Assembly: GCA_035934405.1 (NCBI GenBank)
Contig: DASYXW010000078.1
Coordinates: forward strand, 1 to 33,117
Reading direction: 5' to 3'
DNA from: DASYXW01 sp035934405
Lineage (GTDB): Bacteria > Acidobacteriota > Terriglobia > UBA7540
DNA: 33,117 bases
Position numbers and translations under genes: made by a program. The number at the start of each line of letters is the position of its first letter. The stretch's first letter is position 1. Shown in pieces: positions 15,159 through 24,694 of the stretch. The notes under the pieces were generated by a model that was given only the letters and a program-made list of their open reading frames with translations, was not told the origin of the DNA and made no database searches.

Positions 15159-16988
15159 ATGAAGTCAGGATTGCTTCTGGCAGGGGTCTTAATCCTGTGC
15201 TCCTGCGGGACCGTACCGCAGCGCCAACCAGCGTCCCAGCTGCCGCCCGCAGCCTTCGCACCTAGTCCCGTGCCGGCCGCTCCCGCCATTCAGCAGCCGG
15301 TCACAGCCGGAATTTCAACTGGGGCACAGGAGCCGGCATCATCCCCTTCGCAAGCTCCAGCCGCCGCTCAAGCCGCCGATCCGGCCGCGGCCCTCCTGGC
15401 GAAGGCCCAAGCCACCTACCAGTCCGGGGTAGAGGATTACCGCTCGGGCTTGCTTGAGAAAGCCAGGGAAGAGTTTGACCGGGCGCTCAGCATGCTGCTC
15501 CAGTCCGACCTTGACCTCGAAACCCATGACCGCCTGAACAGCGAGTTCGACGATCTCGTCGAGAACATCTACGACATGGAGCTCGCCGCTGTCGAGCGCG
15601 GCGACACGCTGAACGCCCACACTTACGAGCCGCCGCCGATAGAATCCTTTGCCGGGCTCACCTTCCCTGTGGACCCGAACGTCAAGGAACGCGCCGCCGC
15701 TGAGCTCGAGTCTGTCCACTCCGACCTCCCTTTGGTCTCGAACGACTACGTGGATGGCGTTCTCACCTACTTGCAGAGTCACGGCCGGCATTACATCGAG
15801 ACAGTGCTGAAGCGCCGCGGCACCTACGGGGCGATGATCAGCGAAGTGTTGCGCAAGGAAGGCCTGCCCCAGGATCTTATATACGTTGCTGCCGGCGAGA
15901 GCTCGTTTAATCCCCACGCGCTCTCAAGGAAAGGCGCCAAAGGCATCTGGCAGTTCATGCCGGGCACGGGCGAGCTTTACGGACTTAAGGAGAACCGCTG
16001 GGTGGATGAGCGCGAAGATCCGGTGAAGTCCACCGAGGCGGCAGCGCGAGTGCTCAAGGACCTTTACAAGACTTTCGGGGACTGGTTCCTGGCCATGGCC
16101 GCCTATGACTGGAGCCCGGCCGGAGTACAAAAGGCGATCCAGAGGACCGGTTACGCCGATTACTGGAAGCTGCGACAACTCGGCGCCTTGCCCGCCGAAA
16201 CCCAGAACTACGTTCCCATCTTTCTGGCCACGGCTCTCATTGCCAAGGACCCCAAGACTTACGGTTTTGATGTGGTTCCGGACCCTTCGCTCCAGCCGGA
16301 TTCCGTCGTGGTCAGTGTTCCGACCGACCTGCGCCTCGTGGCACAATTGATTGACCACCCGGTCGAAGAGTTGGTCCGCTTGAACCCCAGTCTCCTTCGG
16401 TGGACGACGCCCGCGAGCGACCCGAGCTTTGTCCTCAACCTGCCGCCGGGCACCAAGGACGTTTTTGAGCGCACCATCGCCCACGTTCCGCCCGACCGGC
16501 GGATCTGGTGGCGCGCTTACGAGGTGCAAGACGGCGACACCTTGGCATCGGTGGCGCGCCGGTTCCGGATTTCGCCGGTCAGCCTGGCGCGAGCCAATCA
16601 GATGGACGGCCATACCCTGGAAACGGGATCGCAACTCTTGCTGCCTCTCTCACCTGGTCCGGAATCGTCCCTGGCCCGGGTGCGCGAGCGCACGCGTCTC
16701 CGCAAGCACTACTATCGGGTGCAGCGCGGCGACTCCCTCGAGCTCGTGGCCGACCGATTCGACGCCACAACTTATGACATCCGCCGCTGGAACCACCTCA
16801 AGGGTTTTCGTTTGAGCCCTGGGAAAAACCTGCTGGTGTACGTTCCCGCTCCGGCCCGCCGTTCCCGGCGCACGCGGCGGAAGCCGGCCCGCCGCCATCC
16901 GGCCCGTAAGAGCCCGGCCGCAAGAGCTCGCCGCGCCGCGAAATTGAGACCGCCGGTGGGCGGCCCCGGCACTCCGGTAGAACGTTGA
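15159..16988 (+). CDS. mltD: LysM-containing membrane-bound lytic transglycosylase lipoprotein (MltD-like)
   Basis: A 609-residue cell-wall enzyme. The N-terminus is a lipoprotein signal (LLAGVLILCSCG). Residues about 20-75 are Pro/Ala-rich linker, then a helical, repeat-like region (YQSGVEDYRSGLLEKAREEF). The SLT domain spans about 215-375, with catalytic E247 in AAGESSFNPHAL and RKGAKGIWQFMPGTG. Two LysM peptidoglycan-binding repeats follow (VQDGDTLASVARRFRISP and VQRGDSLELVADRFDATTY), then a very basic Arg/Lys/Pro tail. It cleaves the glycan strand to anhydro-muropeptides. The ATG at 15159 gives a proper lipobox; a TTG 18 bases earlier is less likely. The basic tail is unusual for MltD. 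Confidence 0.9.
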   Translation: MKSGLLLAGVLILCSCGTVPQRQPASQLPPAAFAPSPVPAAPAIQQPVTAGISTGAQEPASSPSQAPAAAQAADPAAALLAKAQATYQSGVEDYRSGLLEKAREEFDRALSMLLQSDLDLETHDRLNSEFDDLVENIYDMELAAVERGDTLNAHTYEPPPIESFAGLTFPVDPNVKERAAAELESVHSDLPLVSNDYVDGVLTYLQSHGRHYIETVLKRRGTYGAMISEVLRKEGLPQDLIYVAAGESSFNPHALSRKGAKGIWQFMPGTGELYGLKENRWVDEREDPVKSTEAAARVLKDLYKTFGDWFLAMAAYDWSPAGVQKAIQRTGYADYWKLRQLGALPAETQNYVPIFLATALIAKDPKTYGFDVVPDPSLQPDSVVVSVPTDLRLVAQLIDHPVEELVRLNPSLLRWTTPASDPSFVLNLPPGTKDVFERTIAHVPPDRRIWWRAYEVQDGDTLASVARRFRISPVSLARANQMDGHTLETGSQLLLPLSPGPESSLARVRERTRLRKHYYRVQRGDSLELVADRFDATTYDIRRWNHLKGFRLSPGKNLLVYVPAPARRSRRTRRKPARRHPARKSPAARARRAAKLRPPVGGPGTPVER

Positions 16989-16996
16989 AGCCACCC

Positions 16997-17632
16997 ATGA
17001 TATGCCCCATTTGCCAGAAGCGAAAAGCCAGCCGATTCTGCCCGGCGAAGGCTGAATCCATCTGCTCGGTGTGTTGCGCAACCGAGCGTGAGGTAACCAT
17101 TGACTGCCCGTCGGACTGCGACTACTTGATTGCCAGCCGTCAACGCGAGGGTGGGCGGCGCGTGATCGACTGGTCCAAGATTCCATTCGCCGATGTCAAG
17201 ATTCCGCCCGAGGCGATGGCGGGACACTGGCCCTTGATTTCGGCGCTCGTTTGGGTGATCGCGAGGTTCGCGCAAGATAACCGGCCGCTGGTGGATACGG
17301 ACGCGATTGCGTCGGTCACCGCACTGGCTGAGACTTACCGCACGCTTTCAAGCGGTCTCTATTACGAGAAGCCACCGGATTACCGCCTGCAGCGGGAACT
17401 CTACGAAGCTCTCAAGGTGGGGATCGAGGACTACAAGAAGGCAGAGGCGCAGGAGATGGGCGCTACACGCCTGGGTGATGGAACCGTTCGCGATGCCCTG
17501 ATATTTCTGGCGCAAATCGGCTCGACGCGCCAGAACGGCCGGCCCAAAGGCCGCGCTTATCTGGATTTTCTCCGCGCCCAGTCCAAGCTCACTGCAACCG
17601 AGAGCTCGGCGCCGGGTCTCGTGCTGCCTTAA
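16997..17632 (+). CDS. Cysteine-rich zinc-ribbon-like protein, function unknown
   Basis: A 211-residue protein. The first 45 residues hold at least seven cysteines (ICPIC, FCPA, ICSVCC, IDCPSDCDYL) arranged as a likely zinc-binding module with treble-clef or ribbon character. The remaining 160 residues are helical and soluble (WPLISALVWVIARF, then an ALAETYRTLSSGLYYEKP segment) and are not recognised. It starts 8 bases after the mltD stop; an overlapping TTG at 16985 would also couple translation. Co-transcription with mltD and proximity to dnaG suggest a cellular, not mobile, role. The function is unknown. Confidence 0.7.
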   Translation: MICPICQKRKASRFCPAKAESICSVCCATEREVTIDCPSDCDYLIASRQREGGRRVIDWSKIPFADVKIPPEAMAGHWPLISALVWVIARFAQDNRPLVDTDAIASVTALAETYRTLSSGLYYEKPPDYRLQRELYEALKVGIEDYKKAEAQEMGATRLGDGTVRDALIFLAQIGSTRQNGRPKGRAYLDFLRAQSKLTATESSAPGLVLP

Positions 17633-17633
17633 G

Positions 17634-17674
17634 ATCAGTCGTCAGCGGTCAGTTGCCGGTTGTCTCAGTGGCCA
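17634..17674. repeat. TCAGTNGTCAGCGG-type short repeat tract
   Basis: Degenerate units of GTCAG/TCAGTGG (ATCAGTCGTCAGCGGTCAGT and following) fill the gap before the small membrane protein. It is the same class of tract as at 2.1, 17.9, 21.75 and 31.3 kb. Confidence 0.55.
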
Positions 17675-17705
17675 AGGACCGGTGAGTTCGATTTCTGGAG
17701 GAAAC

Positions 17706-17918
17706 ATGGCGAATGAGCGTCGGGTTCTAACGCGCGCTATCCTGGTGCCGCTTGTGGTCGGATTCATCGGGCTCGCGGTGTTAATGAGGAATCCTCGATT
17801 TGAAGGGTTCCACACCGTTGACGTCCTGCAGCTTCTCGCATCGGGAATGTGTTTCGGAGTCGCATTGGCCGCCTTGCTGCTCATGTTGCAGGGATCGCGC
17901 AAACCGTCAGGTCAGTGA
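17706..17918 (+). CDS. Small two-helix membrane protein
   Basis: A 70-residue protein with a strong SD (GGAGG at 17697-17701) before the ATG. Two hydrophobic segments, AILVPLVVGFIGLAVLM and the LLASGMCFGVALAALLLML stretch, are joined by a short polar loop (RNPRFEGFHTVDVLQ). No family was recognised. It is flanked on both sides by TCAGT-type repeat tracts and precedes dnaG by about 75 bases. I judge it a real gene from its SD, start and helices. Confidence 0.65.
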   Translation: MANERRVLTRAILVPLVVGFIGLAVLMRNPRFEGFHTVDVLQLLASGMCFGVALAALLLMLQGSRKPSGQ

Positions 17919-17980
17919 TCAGGGGTCAGTGACCACGGGTGTCTCTGTCCTTGACTGATGACTGGCAACTGAAAATTGAC
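17905..17980. repeat. GTCAGTGATCAGGGGTCAGT-type repeat tract upstream of dnaG
   Basis: GTCAGGTCAGTGATCAGGGG, then GTCAGTGACCACGGG, then TTGACTGATGACTGGCAACT and TTGACAACC: degenerate TCAGT/TGACTG units fill the dnaG upstream gap and run over the end of the preceding ORF. A TTGACA at 17976 lies just before dnaG. Confidence 0.55.
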
Positions 17981-17993
17981 AACCGTTTTTCCC

Positions 17994-19757
17994 ATGTCCC
18001 AAGTTGACGAAGTTCGCTCCCGCGCCGATATCGTGAAGATCGTCGGCGATTACGTCAAGCTGCGCAAGTCGGGCGCGAGGTTCGTCGGGCTATGCCCGTT
18101 CCACCAGGAGAAAACTCCCTCGTTCTCGCTTGACCCCAACAAGCAACTGTTCTACTGCTTCGGCTGTCACGCCGGCGGCGACGTCTTCAAGTTCGTGATG
18201 CAGATTGAGACCCTCACTTTTCCGGAGGCGCTCGGCCGCCTGGCCGAGAAGGCGGGCGTCACGCTCGGCGAACGGTCCGGTGACACCACCTTTGACGCCG
18301 GCGCGCGCGAGCGGACGGTCCTATACAAGATCCACGAGGTCGCCGTCAAGTTCTACGCGGCTCAACTCGGAGCGACCGCCGAGGGGCGGACGGCGCGGGC
18401 TTACCTGACGGACCGCGGCCTCGGCGACGAAACCATCGCCCGATTTCGTCTGGGTTACGCGCCATCGAACGGGCAGGCGCTCGCGCGGCATCTGGCCGAG
18501 GCCGGATTTGAGGCGGCGGACGCCGAGAAAAGCGGCTTGGTGTTGCGCGGCGCCGAGGGCGAGCGCCGTTTCGACCGCTTCCGCCGCCGGGTGATTTTCC
18601 CCATCGCGCGCGACAACGGCAAGGTGGCGGCTTTTGGCGCCCGCGCGCTCGGCGAAGACCAGCCGAAGTATCTCAACTCGCCCGAGACGCCCATCTACAC
18701 CAAGAGCCGCACGCTTTACAATCTCGACGGCGCCGGCGCCGCTATCCGCAAGCTCGACCGCGCCGTTCTGGTGGAAGGCTATATGGATTGCATCGCCGTC
18801 GCCTCGGCGGGGATCGACAACGTGGTAGCCTCGTGCGGCACCAGCCTCACCGAAAGCCAGGTTCGGCTGCTCGGCCGCTACTCACGGCACGTGGTGGTGA
18901 ATTACGACCCCGACTCGGCAGGTGTAGCCGCCACCGAGCGGTCGCTCGTGGTCCTGCTGGAAGGCGGTTTCGAGGTCAGAGTGTTGGCGTTGACCGAGGG
19001 CCTCGACCCGGACTCCTTCATCCGCCAGCAGGGCGCAGCGCACTACCAGAAGTTGCTGGAAGCAGCCCCGGCCTATCTCGACTACTTGACCGACCGGGCG
19101 ACGGCGGCGCACGATCTGCGGACGCCGGAGGGCAAGATTGCGGCCGCCAATGCCGTGATGCCTTTTCTGGTCAAGGTTTCGAACTCCATGCTGCGCGCCG
19201 AACTGGCGAATCGTCTGGCGGAGCGGCTGCGGCTCGACGACCGGCTGCTGCGTGACGAGCTGAAACGCGCCGCGGCACAGGGCGAGCGCGAAATCGGGCC
19301 CAGGTCCGCCTTGGCGCCGGTCGAAGCGAGCGCCGCGGAACGAGAATTGATTCGGGCATTCCTCGAAAGCGAGGATCTCACGGATGAGTTCCTGGCTGAG
19401 CTGCTCGATGAAGGATATTGCGCCGGCCAGCCGGCGGAACGCATCTTCCGCGGGCTTTTCGAATTGCGGCAGCGCGGCGAGCAAATCGAGATCAATCGCC
19501 TTGAGGCGTCGCTCGACCCCGAGGATCGGCGCCTTGTCTATGAGAGCGTTTTCGACTCCAGAGAGGTCGTGAGCCGCGACCGCGTGGCAGATGCCTTTGA
19601 AGGCCTGAAGCGCAGTAAGGCCGAGCGCGAGCGGCAGGAACTGGCGCGGGCAATCCAGACCGCCGAACGGGAGCAGAACCCTCGCCGGGCCATCGAGTTG
19701 GCGCAGGCTCAGTTGCTAATGCAGCAACGGCTGGCGAAGCCCAAAAATCTTCCCTGA
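17994..19757 (+). CDS. dnaG: DNA primase
   Basis: A 587-residue primase that makes RNA primers for replication. The N-terminal CHC2 zinc-binding domain has C34-x2-H37-x17-C55-x2-C58 (GLCPFHQEKTPSFS, YCFGCHAGGD). The catalytic core and TOPRIM follow (DRFRRRVIFPIARDNGKVAA, VLVEGYMD with the catalytic Glu, VVNYDPDSAG with the Asp pair). The C-terminal third is the helicase-interaction domain. I chose the ATG at 17994 over a TTG at 17976 because SQVDEVRSRADIV is the usual start of the family. rpoD follows, giving the dnaG-rpoD part of the macromolecular synthesis operon; rpsU is not adjacent. Confidence 0.95.
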   Translation: MSQVDEVRSRADIVKIVGDYVKLRKSGARFVGLCPFHQEKTPSFSLDPNKQLFYCFGCHAGGDVFKFVMQIETLTFPEALGRLAEKAGVTLGERSGDTTFDAGARERTVLYKIHEVAVKFYAAQLGATAEGRTARAYLTDRGLGDETIARFRLGYAPSNGQALARHLAEAGFEAADAEKSGLVLRGAEGERRFDRFRRRVIFPIARDNGKVAAFGARALGEDQPKYLNSPETPIYTKSRTLYNLDGAGAAIRKLDRAVLVEGYMDCIAVASAGIDNVVASCGTSLTESQVRLLGRYSRHVVVNYDPDSAGVAATERSLVVLLEGGFEVRVLALTEGLDPDSFIRQQGAAHYQKLLEAAPAYLDYLTDRATAAHDLRTPEGKIAAANAVMPFLVKVSNSMLRAELANRLAERLRLDDRLLRDELKRAAAQGEREIGPRSALAPVEASAAERELIRAFLESEDLTDEFLAELLDEGYCAGQPAERIFRGLFELRQRGEQIEINRLEASLDPEDRRLVYESVFDSREVVSRDRVADAFEGLKRSKAERERQELARAIQTAEREQNPRRAIELAQAQLLMQQRLAKPKNLP

Positions 19758-19778
19758 GCTGGAACATTGTGGTATAAA
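19750..19778 (+). promoter_or_regulatory. Possible promoter in the dnaG-rpoD gap
   Basis: TATAAA (19773-19778, within GGTATAAAATG) lies 17 bases after TTCCCT (19750-19755). The -10 is good and the -35 weak. It would give rpoD a separate transcript from dnaG with a leader of about 150 bases. Confidence 0.35.
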
Positions 19779-19935
19779 ATGACATCTAAGAGCATGGGTA
19801 GGCTGTCCCTCACAGGCAGCTTTATAGCTTCAGGTGACCAGGCGCCGCCGCCCGGCTGGGGTTCGGTGTTGCCCATCATGCTCAAAGTAACGCGAAAGGC
19901 AAAGGGCTCGCCGAGCGCGAGCGGAGGCCACAAGC

Positions 19936-21687
<1,752 letters not shown>

Positions 21688-21708
21688 GCCTTTTGCCCAA
21701 GCCCTGGC

Positions 21709-21724
21709 GCTCCTCACCAGGAGC
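21709..21724 (+). terminator. Hairpin downstream of rpoD
   Basis: GCTCCT-CACC-AGGAGC, a 6-bp stem with a 4-base loop, lies 22 bases after the rpoD stop. There is no T-tract, so it is a weak terminator candidate only. Confidence 0.35.
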
Positions 21725-21739
21725 GGCCGGCAACGGGGC

Positions 21740-21770
21740 TAGCCACTGACCACTCGCCACTAGCCACTGT
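21740..21770. repeat. GCCACTGACCACTCGCCACTA-type repeat tract (core positions)
   Basis: Units of about 7-8 bases (GCCACTGACC, ACTCGCCAC, TAGCCACTG) run directly up to the FTR1 start codon, so that gene has no visible SD. This is the same repeat class seen in four other gaps of the window. Confidence 0.6.
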
Positions 21771-21774
21771 TCTT

Positions 21775-23052
21775 ATGTTTCAAGCTCTCGTCATCACACT
21801 GCGTGAAGGAGTGGAAGCCGCCCTCGTGGTGGGTATCGTCTTCGGCTACCTCAAGAAGACCGGGTGCGCCTCGTGGGACCGGATCGTCTATTGGGGCCTT
21901 GCTGCCGCCGCACTCGCGAGTCTGGGCGTCGGGTATGCGCTTCACCGTCTGCAACTGAGCGAACTGGGCGACGCGCGCGAGGGTTGGCTGATGCTCGCGG
22001 GCGCCGTCTTTGTGGCCTCGATGGTCGTGTGGATGTGGAGGACGGGCAAGCGCCTGAAGCAGGAGATTGAAGGCAGGCTCCAGACTCTTGCGGCAGCCCC
22101 GCGCCGCGGGGCGGCGCTGGGGCTTTTCGCTTTCGTTTTCCTGATGGTGTTCCGCGAGGGCGTTGAGACGGTGTTGTTCTTGGGGGCGGTTTCTCTTCGC
22201 ACTTCGAGCGCGCTTCTGGAGTTCATGGGTGGCCTGGTAGGACTGGGCCTCGCCGTGGCGTTCGGCATCGCGTTCTTCAAGGGCAGTATTCGGGTGAACC
22301 TGCGGAAGTTTTTCTCCGTCACCACCATCATCCTTCTCGTGGTGGCCCTGCAGCTCGCTATTGCCGGCGTGCACGAACTTTCCGAGGCCCAGGTCCTGCC
22401 CTCCAGCCCACGCGAGATGGCGCTGGTGGGCCCGTTCGTGAACAACGACCTGCTGTTTTTCGTCATCGTCATCGCTCTGTGCCTTTTCCTGGTCATCGCG
22501 CAACGAATTCAGTCTGGCGCCGCAACGGCGGCGCTCGATAGCCTGCCGGCGCCCGAGCGGCGTAAAGTGGCCGCGGCCGAGCGGCGCGACCGCTTCTGGA
22601 AGTTGACCGCAAGCGCCGTCGCCCTGGCCGTCATCGTCCTCATCAGCGCCCAGTTCATTTACTCGCGCGTGGCCCAGGCCGTCTCGCCGCCCGAGCCCCT
22701 CGCTATCGAAAACGGCGAGGCGCGAATCCCGGTGGCCGAACTGGCCGGCCACAAACTACACCGTTTCTCGGTAACGGTCGGTGGCTCGCAGGTTCGCCTC
22801 ATCGCCATCCTCGACTCGTCCGACAGCGTCCGGGTCGCGCTCGACGCTTGCGCCATTTGCGGCGCCCAGGGCTATTACCAGGACGGCGGGAACGTGGTCT
22901 GCCGCAATTGCGGCGCCGCCATCTCCGTTCCGACCATCGGCATGGCGGGCGGATGCAATCCTATACACCTCGATCCTCCTTACCGCGTGGACGGGCAGAC
23001 CGTGATTATTCCAGAGGCAGCGCTCGAGGCTGCCGGCAAGGTATTTCATTAA
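21775..23052 (+). CDS. FTR1-family iron permease fused to a DUF2318 domain
   Basis: A 425-residue membrane protein. Residues 1-265 are an FTR1/EfeU-type permease with two REGVE iron-binding motifs (residues 10-14 and 127-131) on separate helices and about seven membrane segments. After another helix (about 280-300), residues 310-425 form a DUF2318 domain with CAICG, VCRNCG and GGCNP cysteines, likely metal- or redox-active outside the membrane. In Campylobacter (cFtr1-P19) and E. coli (FetMP), FTR1 permeases are encoded next to FtsX-type permeases and an ABC ATPase, as here; P19/FetP is absent. Iron uptake is the expected role, and the metal could differ. The start matches the family, but no SD is visible. 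Confidence 0.88.
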   Translation: MFQALVITLREGVEAALVVGIVFGYLKKTGCASWDRIVYWGLAAAALASLGVGYALHRLQLSELGDAREGWLMLAGAVFVASMVVWMWRTGKRLKQEIEGRLQTLAAAPRRGAALGLFAFVFLMVFREGVETVLFLGAVSLRTSSALLEFMGGLVGLGLAVAFGIAFFKGSIRVNLRKFFSVTTIILLVVALQLAIAGVHELSEAQVLPSSPREMALVGPFVNNDLLFFVIVIALCLFLVIAQRIQSGAATAALDSLPAPERRKVAAAERRDRFWKLTASAVALAVIVLISAQFIYSRVAQAVSPPEPLAIENGEARIPVAELAGHKLHRFSVTVGGSQVRLIAILDSSDSVRVALDACAICGAQGYYQDGGNVVCRNCGAAISVPTIGMAGGCNPIHLDPPYRVDGQTVIIPEAALEAAGKVFH

Positions 23053-23056
23053 AGTC

Positions 23057-24484
23057 ATGCTGGCTCGCATTACAGCTCGCTCGCTCTCCCGACGTGGCCG
23101 TCGCAAGCTCCTGAGCGCCGTGGCCGTGGCGCTCGGCATCACGGTGGCGACCGTGGTCGGCACCATGGCGCTCGACGTGGGCGACAAGGTGAACCGCGAG
23201 CTGCGCTCTTTCGGCGCCAACCTCACCGTGACCCCCGCGGCCGACGGCCTGCCCATTAACGTCGGTGGCGTGGACTATCGCCCGGCGGGGTCCGGCGCCT
23301 TCCTGCCCGAAGCGGACCTGGCAAATCTCAAGAAGATTTTCTGGCGCAACAACATCCTCGCCTTCGCTCCGTACCTTTATGTACCCGTCACCGTCGAGGC
23401 TGCTGCCCCTGGCGCGCGGACGACGGTTCCCGGCGGAGAACCTGCTTCTGGCGCCCAACCTGTTCGCGCCCGAGGCCGCGAGATCGTGCTGATCGGCACT
23501 TGGTTTGACCAGGCCGTGCCGGTGGATAAGTCGGACGCGTTTCGGACCGGAGTCAGGAAGCTGCATACCGGTTGGAAAGTCCAGGGCGCGTGGCCCCGGG
23601 ATAACGACGCCCATGGCTGTCTCGTGGGCCGTCGCCTGGCCGAAGCCCTGGGCGTCAAGTCAGGCGATACGGTGGAGGTTCGAAAATCGAAAATTTCCAA
23701 TCTCAAATCTCAAATCTCAAATTTCAAATTTCCAATCTCAAATTTCCAATCTCAAATCTCCAATTCCAACCCTCCAGTTTCGAGCTTCGAATTTCGAGTT
23801 CGCGGCATCGTTGAGACCGGCGGCCCCGAAGACGACCAGATCCTCGCGCCGCTTTCCGCCGTGCAGAAGCTGACAGGCGAGGAAGGCGAGGTGCGCCGCG
23901 TGGAAGTGAGCGCGCTCACCAAGCCGGAAGACGACTTCGCCCGCTCCGACCCCAGCCGCATGAGCCCCGCGCAGTTCGAGCGCTGGAGCTGCTCGCCCTA
24001 CGTGAGCTCGATCGCCTATCAGATTCAGCAAGCGATTCCGGGCTCGGTCGCGAAGCCGGTGTATCGAGTGACGGAGACGGAAGGCAACATTCTCGATCGC
24101 GTGGGCGCGATCATGGCCCTGCTGGCTGGCGCGGCGCTGGCCACCGCGGCGCTTGCCGTGGCTTCCATGATGCTGGCCACGGTGTTCGAGCGGCGGGCGG
24201 AAATCGGCCTCTTCAAGTCGTTGGGCGCCACCAACGCGCGCGTGGCGGTGATCCTCCTGCTCGAAGCCTCTATGATTGGCCTCGCGGGAGGCGTGGCCGG
24301 TTACCTGGGTGGGAGCCTCCTGGCCGAACGGCTGGCGCGGCTGGTTTTCGGGACACCCGTGAGCGTCCACTGGACGATGTTGCCGGTAGCAGTCACGCTG
24401 GCGCTCTTCGTGACCTGGATTGGAAGCGCGTTGCCTCTGGCCCGCGGTTTGAAGACGCCGGCGGCAACGGCATTGAGGAGCTGA
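23057..24484 (+). CDS. FtsX/MacB-type ABC transporter permease 1
   Basis: A 475-residue permease with the FtsX layout: one N-terminal helix (about 16-38), a large extracytoplasmic domain (GANLTVTPAADG near its start) and three C-terminal helices (IMALLAGAALATAALAVASM; VAVILLLEASMIGLAGGVAG; MLPVAVTLALFVTWIGSALP). ERRAEIGLFKSLGATNARV is the typical cytoplasmic loop. It starts 4 bases after the FTR1 gene. Residues about 209-249 are an in-frame low-complexity insertion (SKISN, LKSQISN, FKFPISN units) coded by AT-rich heptamers. Without it the chain would run from VEV straight to FRVRGIVETGGPEDDQIL. Role inferred from context: part of the iron-related Ftr1/FtsX system. Confidence 0.85.
   Translation: MLARITARSLSRRGRRKLLSAVAVALGITVATVVGTMALDVGDKVNRELRSFGANLTVTPAADGLPINVGGVDYRPAGSGAFLPEADLANLKKIFWRNNILAFAPYLYVPVTVEAAAPGARTTVPGGEPASGAQPVRARGREIVLIGTWFDQAVPVDKSDAFRTGVRKLHTGWKVQGAWPRDNDAHGCLVGRRLAEALGVKSGDTVEVRKSKISNLKSQISNFKFPISNFQSQISNSNPPVSSFEFRVRGIVETGGPEDDQILAPLSAVQKLTGEEGEVRRVEVSALTKPEDDFARSDPSRMSPAQFERWSCSPYVSSIAYQIQQAIPGSVAKPVYRVTETEGNILDRVGAIMALLAGAALATAALAVASMMLATVFERRAEIGLFKSLGATNARVAVILLLEASMIGLAGGVAGYLGGSLLAERLARLVFGTPVSVHWTMLPVAVTLALFVTWIGSALPLARGLKTPAATALRS
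23681..23800. repeat. In-frame heptamer repeat insertion in permease 1
   Basis: About 120 bases of degenerate 7-8-base units (AAATCTC, AAATTTC, AAATTTCC, AATCTC) inside the coding region. AT content is far above the surroundings. The reading frame is kept, and units encode ISN/SQ/FKF-type peptides. It begins with CGAAAATCGAAA, a string also found at the start of the block in permease 2. Confidence 0.85.
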
Positions 24485-24530
24485 GAACAGTGGTAAGAAG
24501 GGTCGGAGAAAACAAAATATTACGAACGAA

Positions 24531-24648
24531 GCCGTCAACTGATTGAAAACAAATGATGACGATTTGTAGGAGAAGCGGAAAGCCGTCAGATTGTTGAAAA
24601 TAAACGTGTTATCAGTTATAATGCCGTCAAATAATTGATAACAAGACC
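24531..24648. promoter_or_regulatory. Three imperfect GCCGTCA-type direct repeats (operator-like)
   Basis: Copies start at 24531, 24582 and 24623, each about 23-26 bases, with consensus GCCGTCARATNATTGAAAAC. Copy 2 contains the -35 box, and copy 3 starts right after the -10 box and covers the transcription start. The spacing (51 and 41 bases, roughly whole helical turns apart for the first) fits cooperative regulator binding. The surrounding 150 bases are AT-rich. Confidence 0.6.
24594..24622 (+). promoter_or_regulatory. Near-consensus sigma70 promoter before permease 2
   Basis: TTGAAA (24594-24599), a 17-base spacer, then TATAAT (24617-24622). This is the closest match to consensus in the window, placed between the two permease genes. 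It should express permease 2 and the ATPase separately from FTR1. Confidence 0.75.
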
Positions 24649-24694
24649 TTTATTTCAGTTGATGCATGAGCGTCCTGGGAGTTTCGAGCCTGAA

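Noticed and set aside
24531..24648. CRISPR array from three repeats
   Set aside because: Only three diverged copies, unequal short gaps, promoter elements inside the copies and no cas genes.
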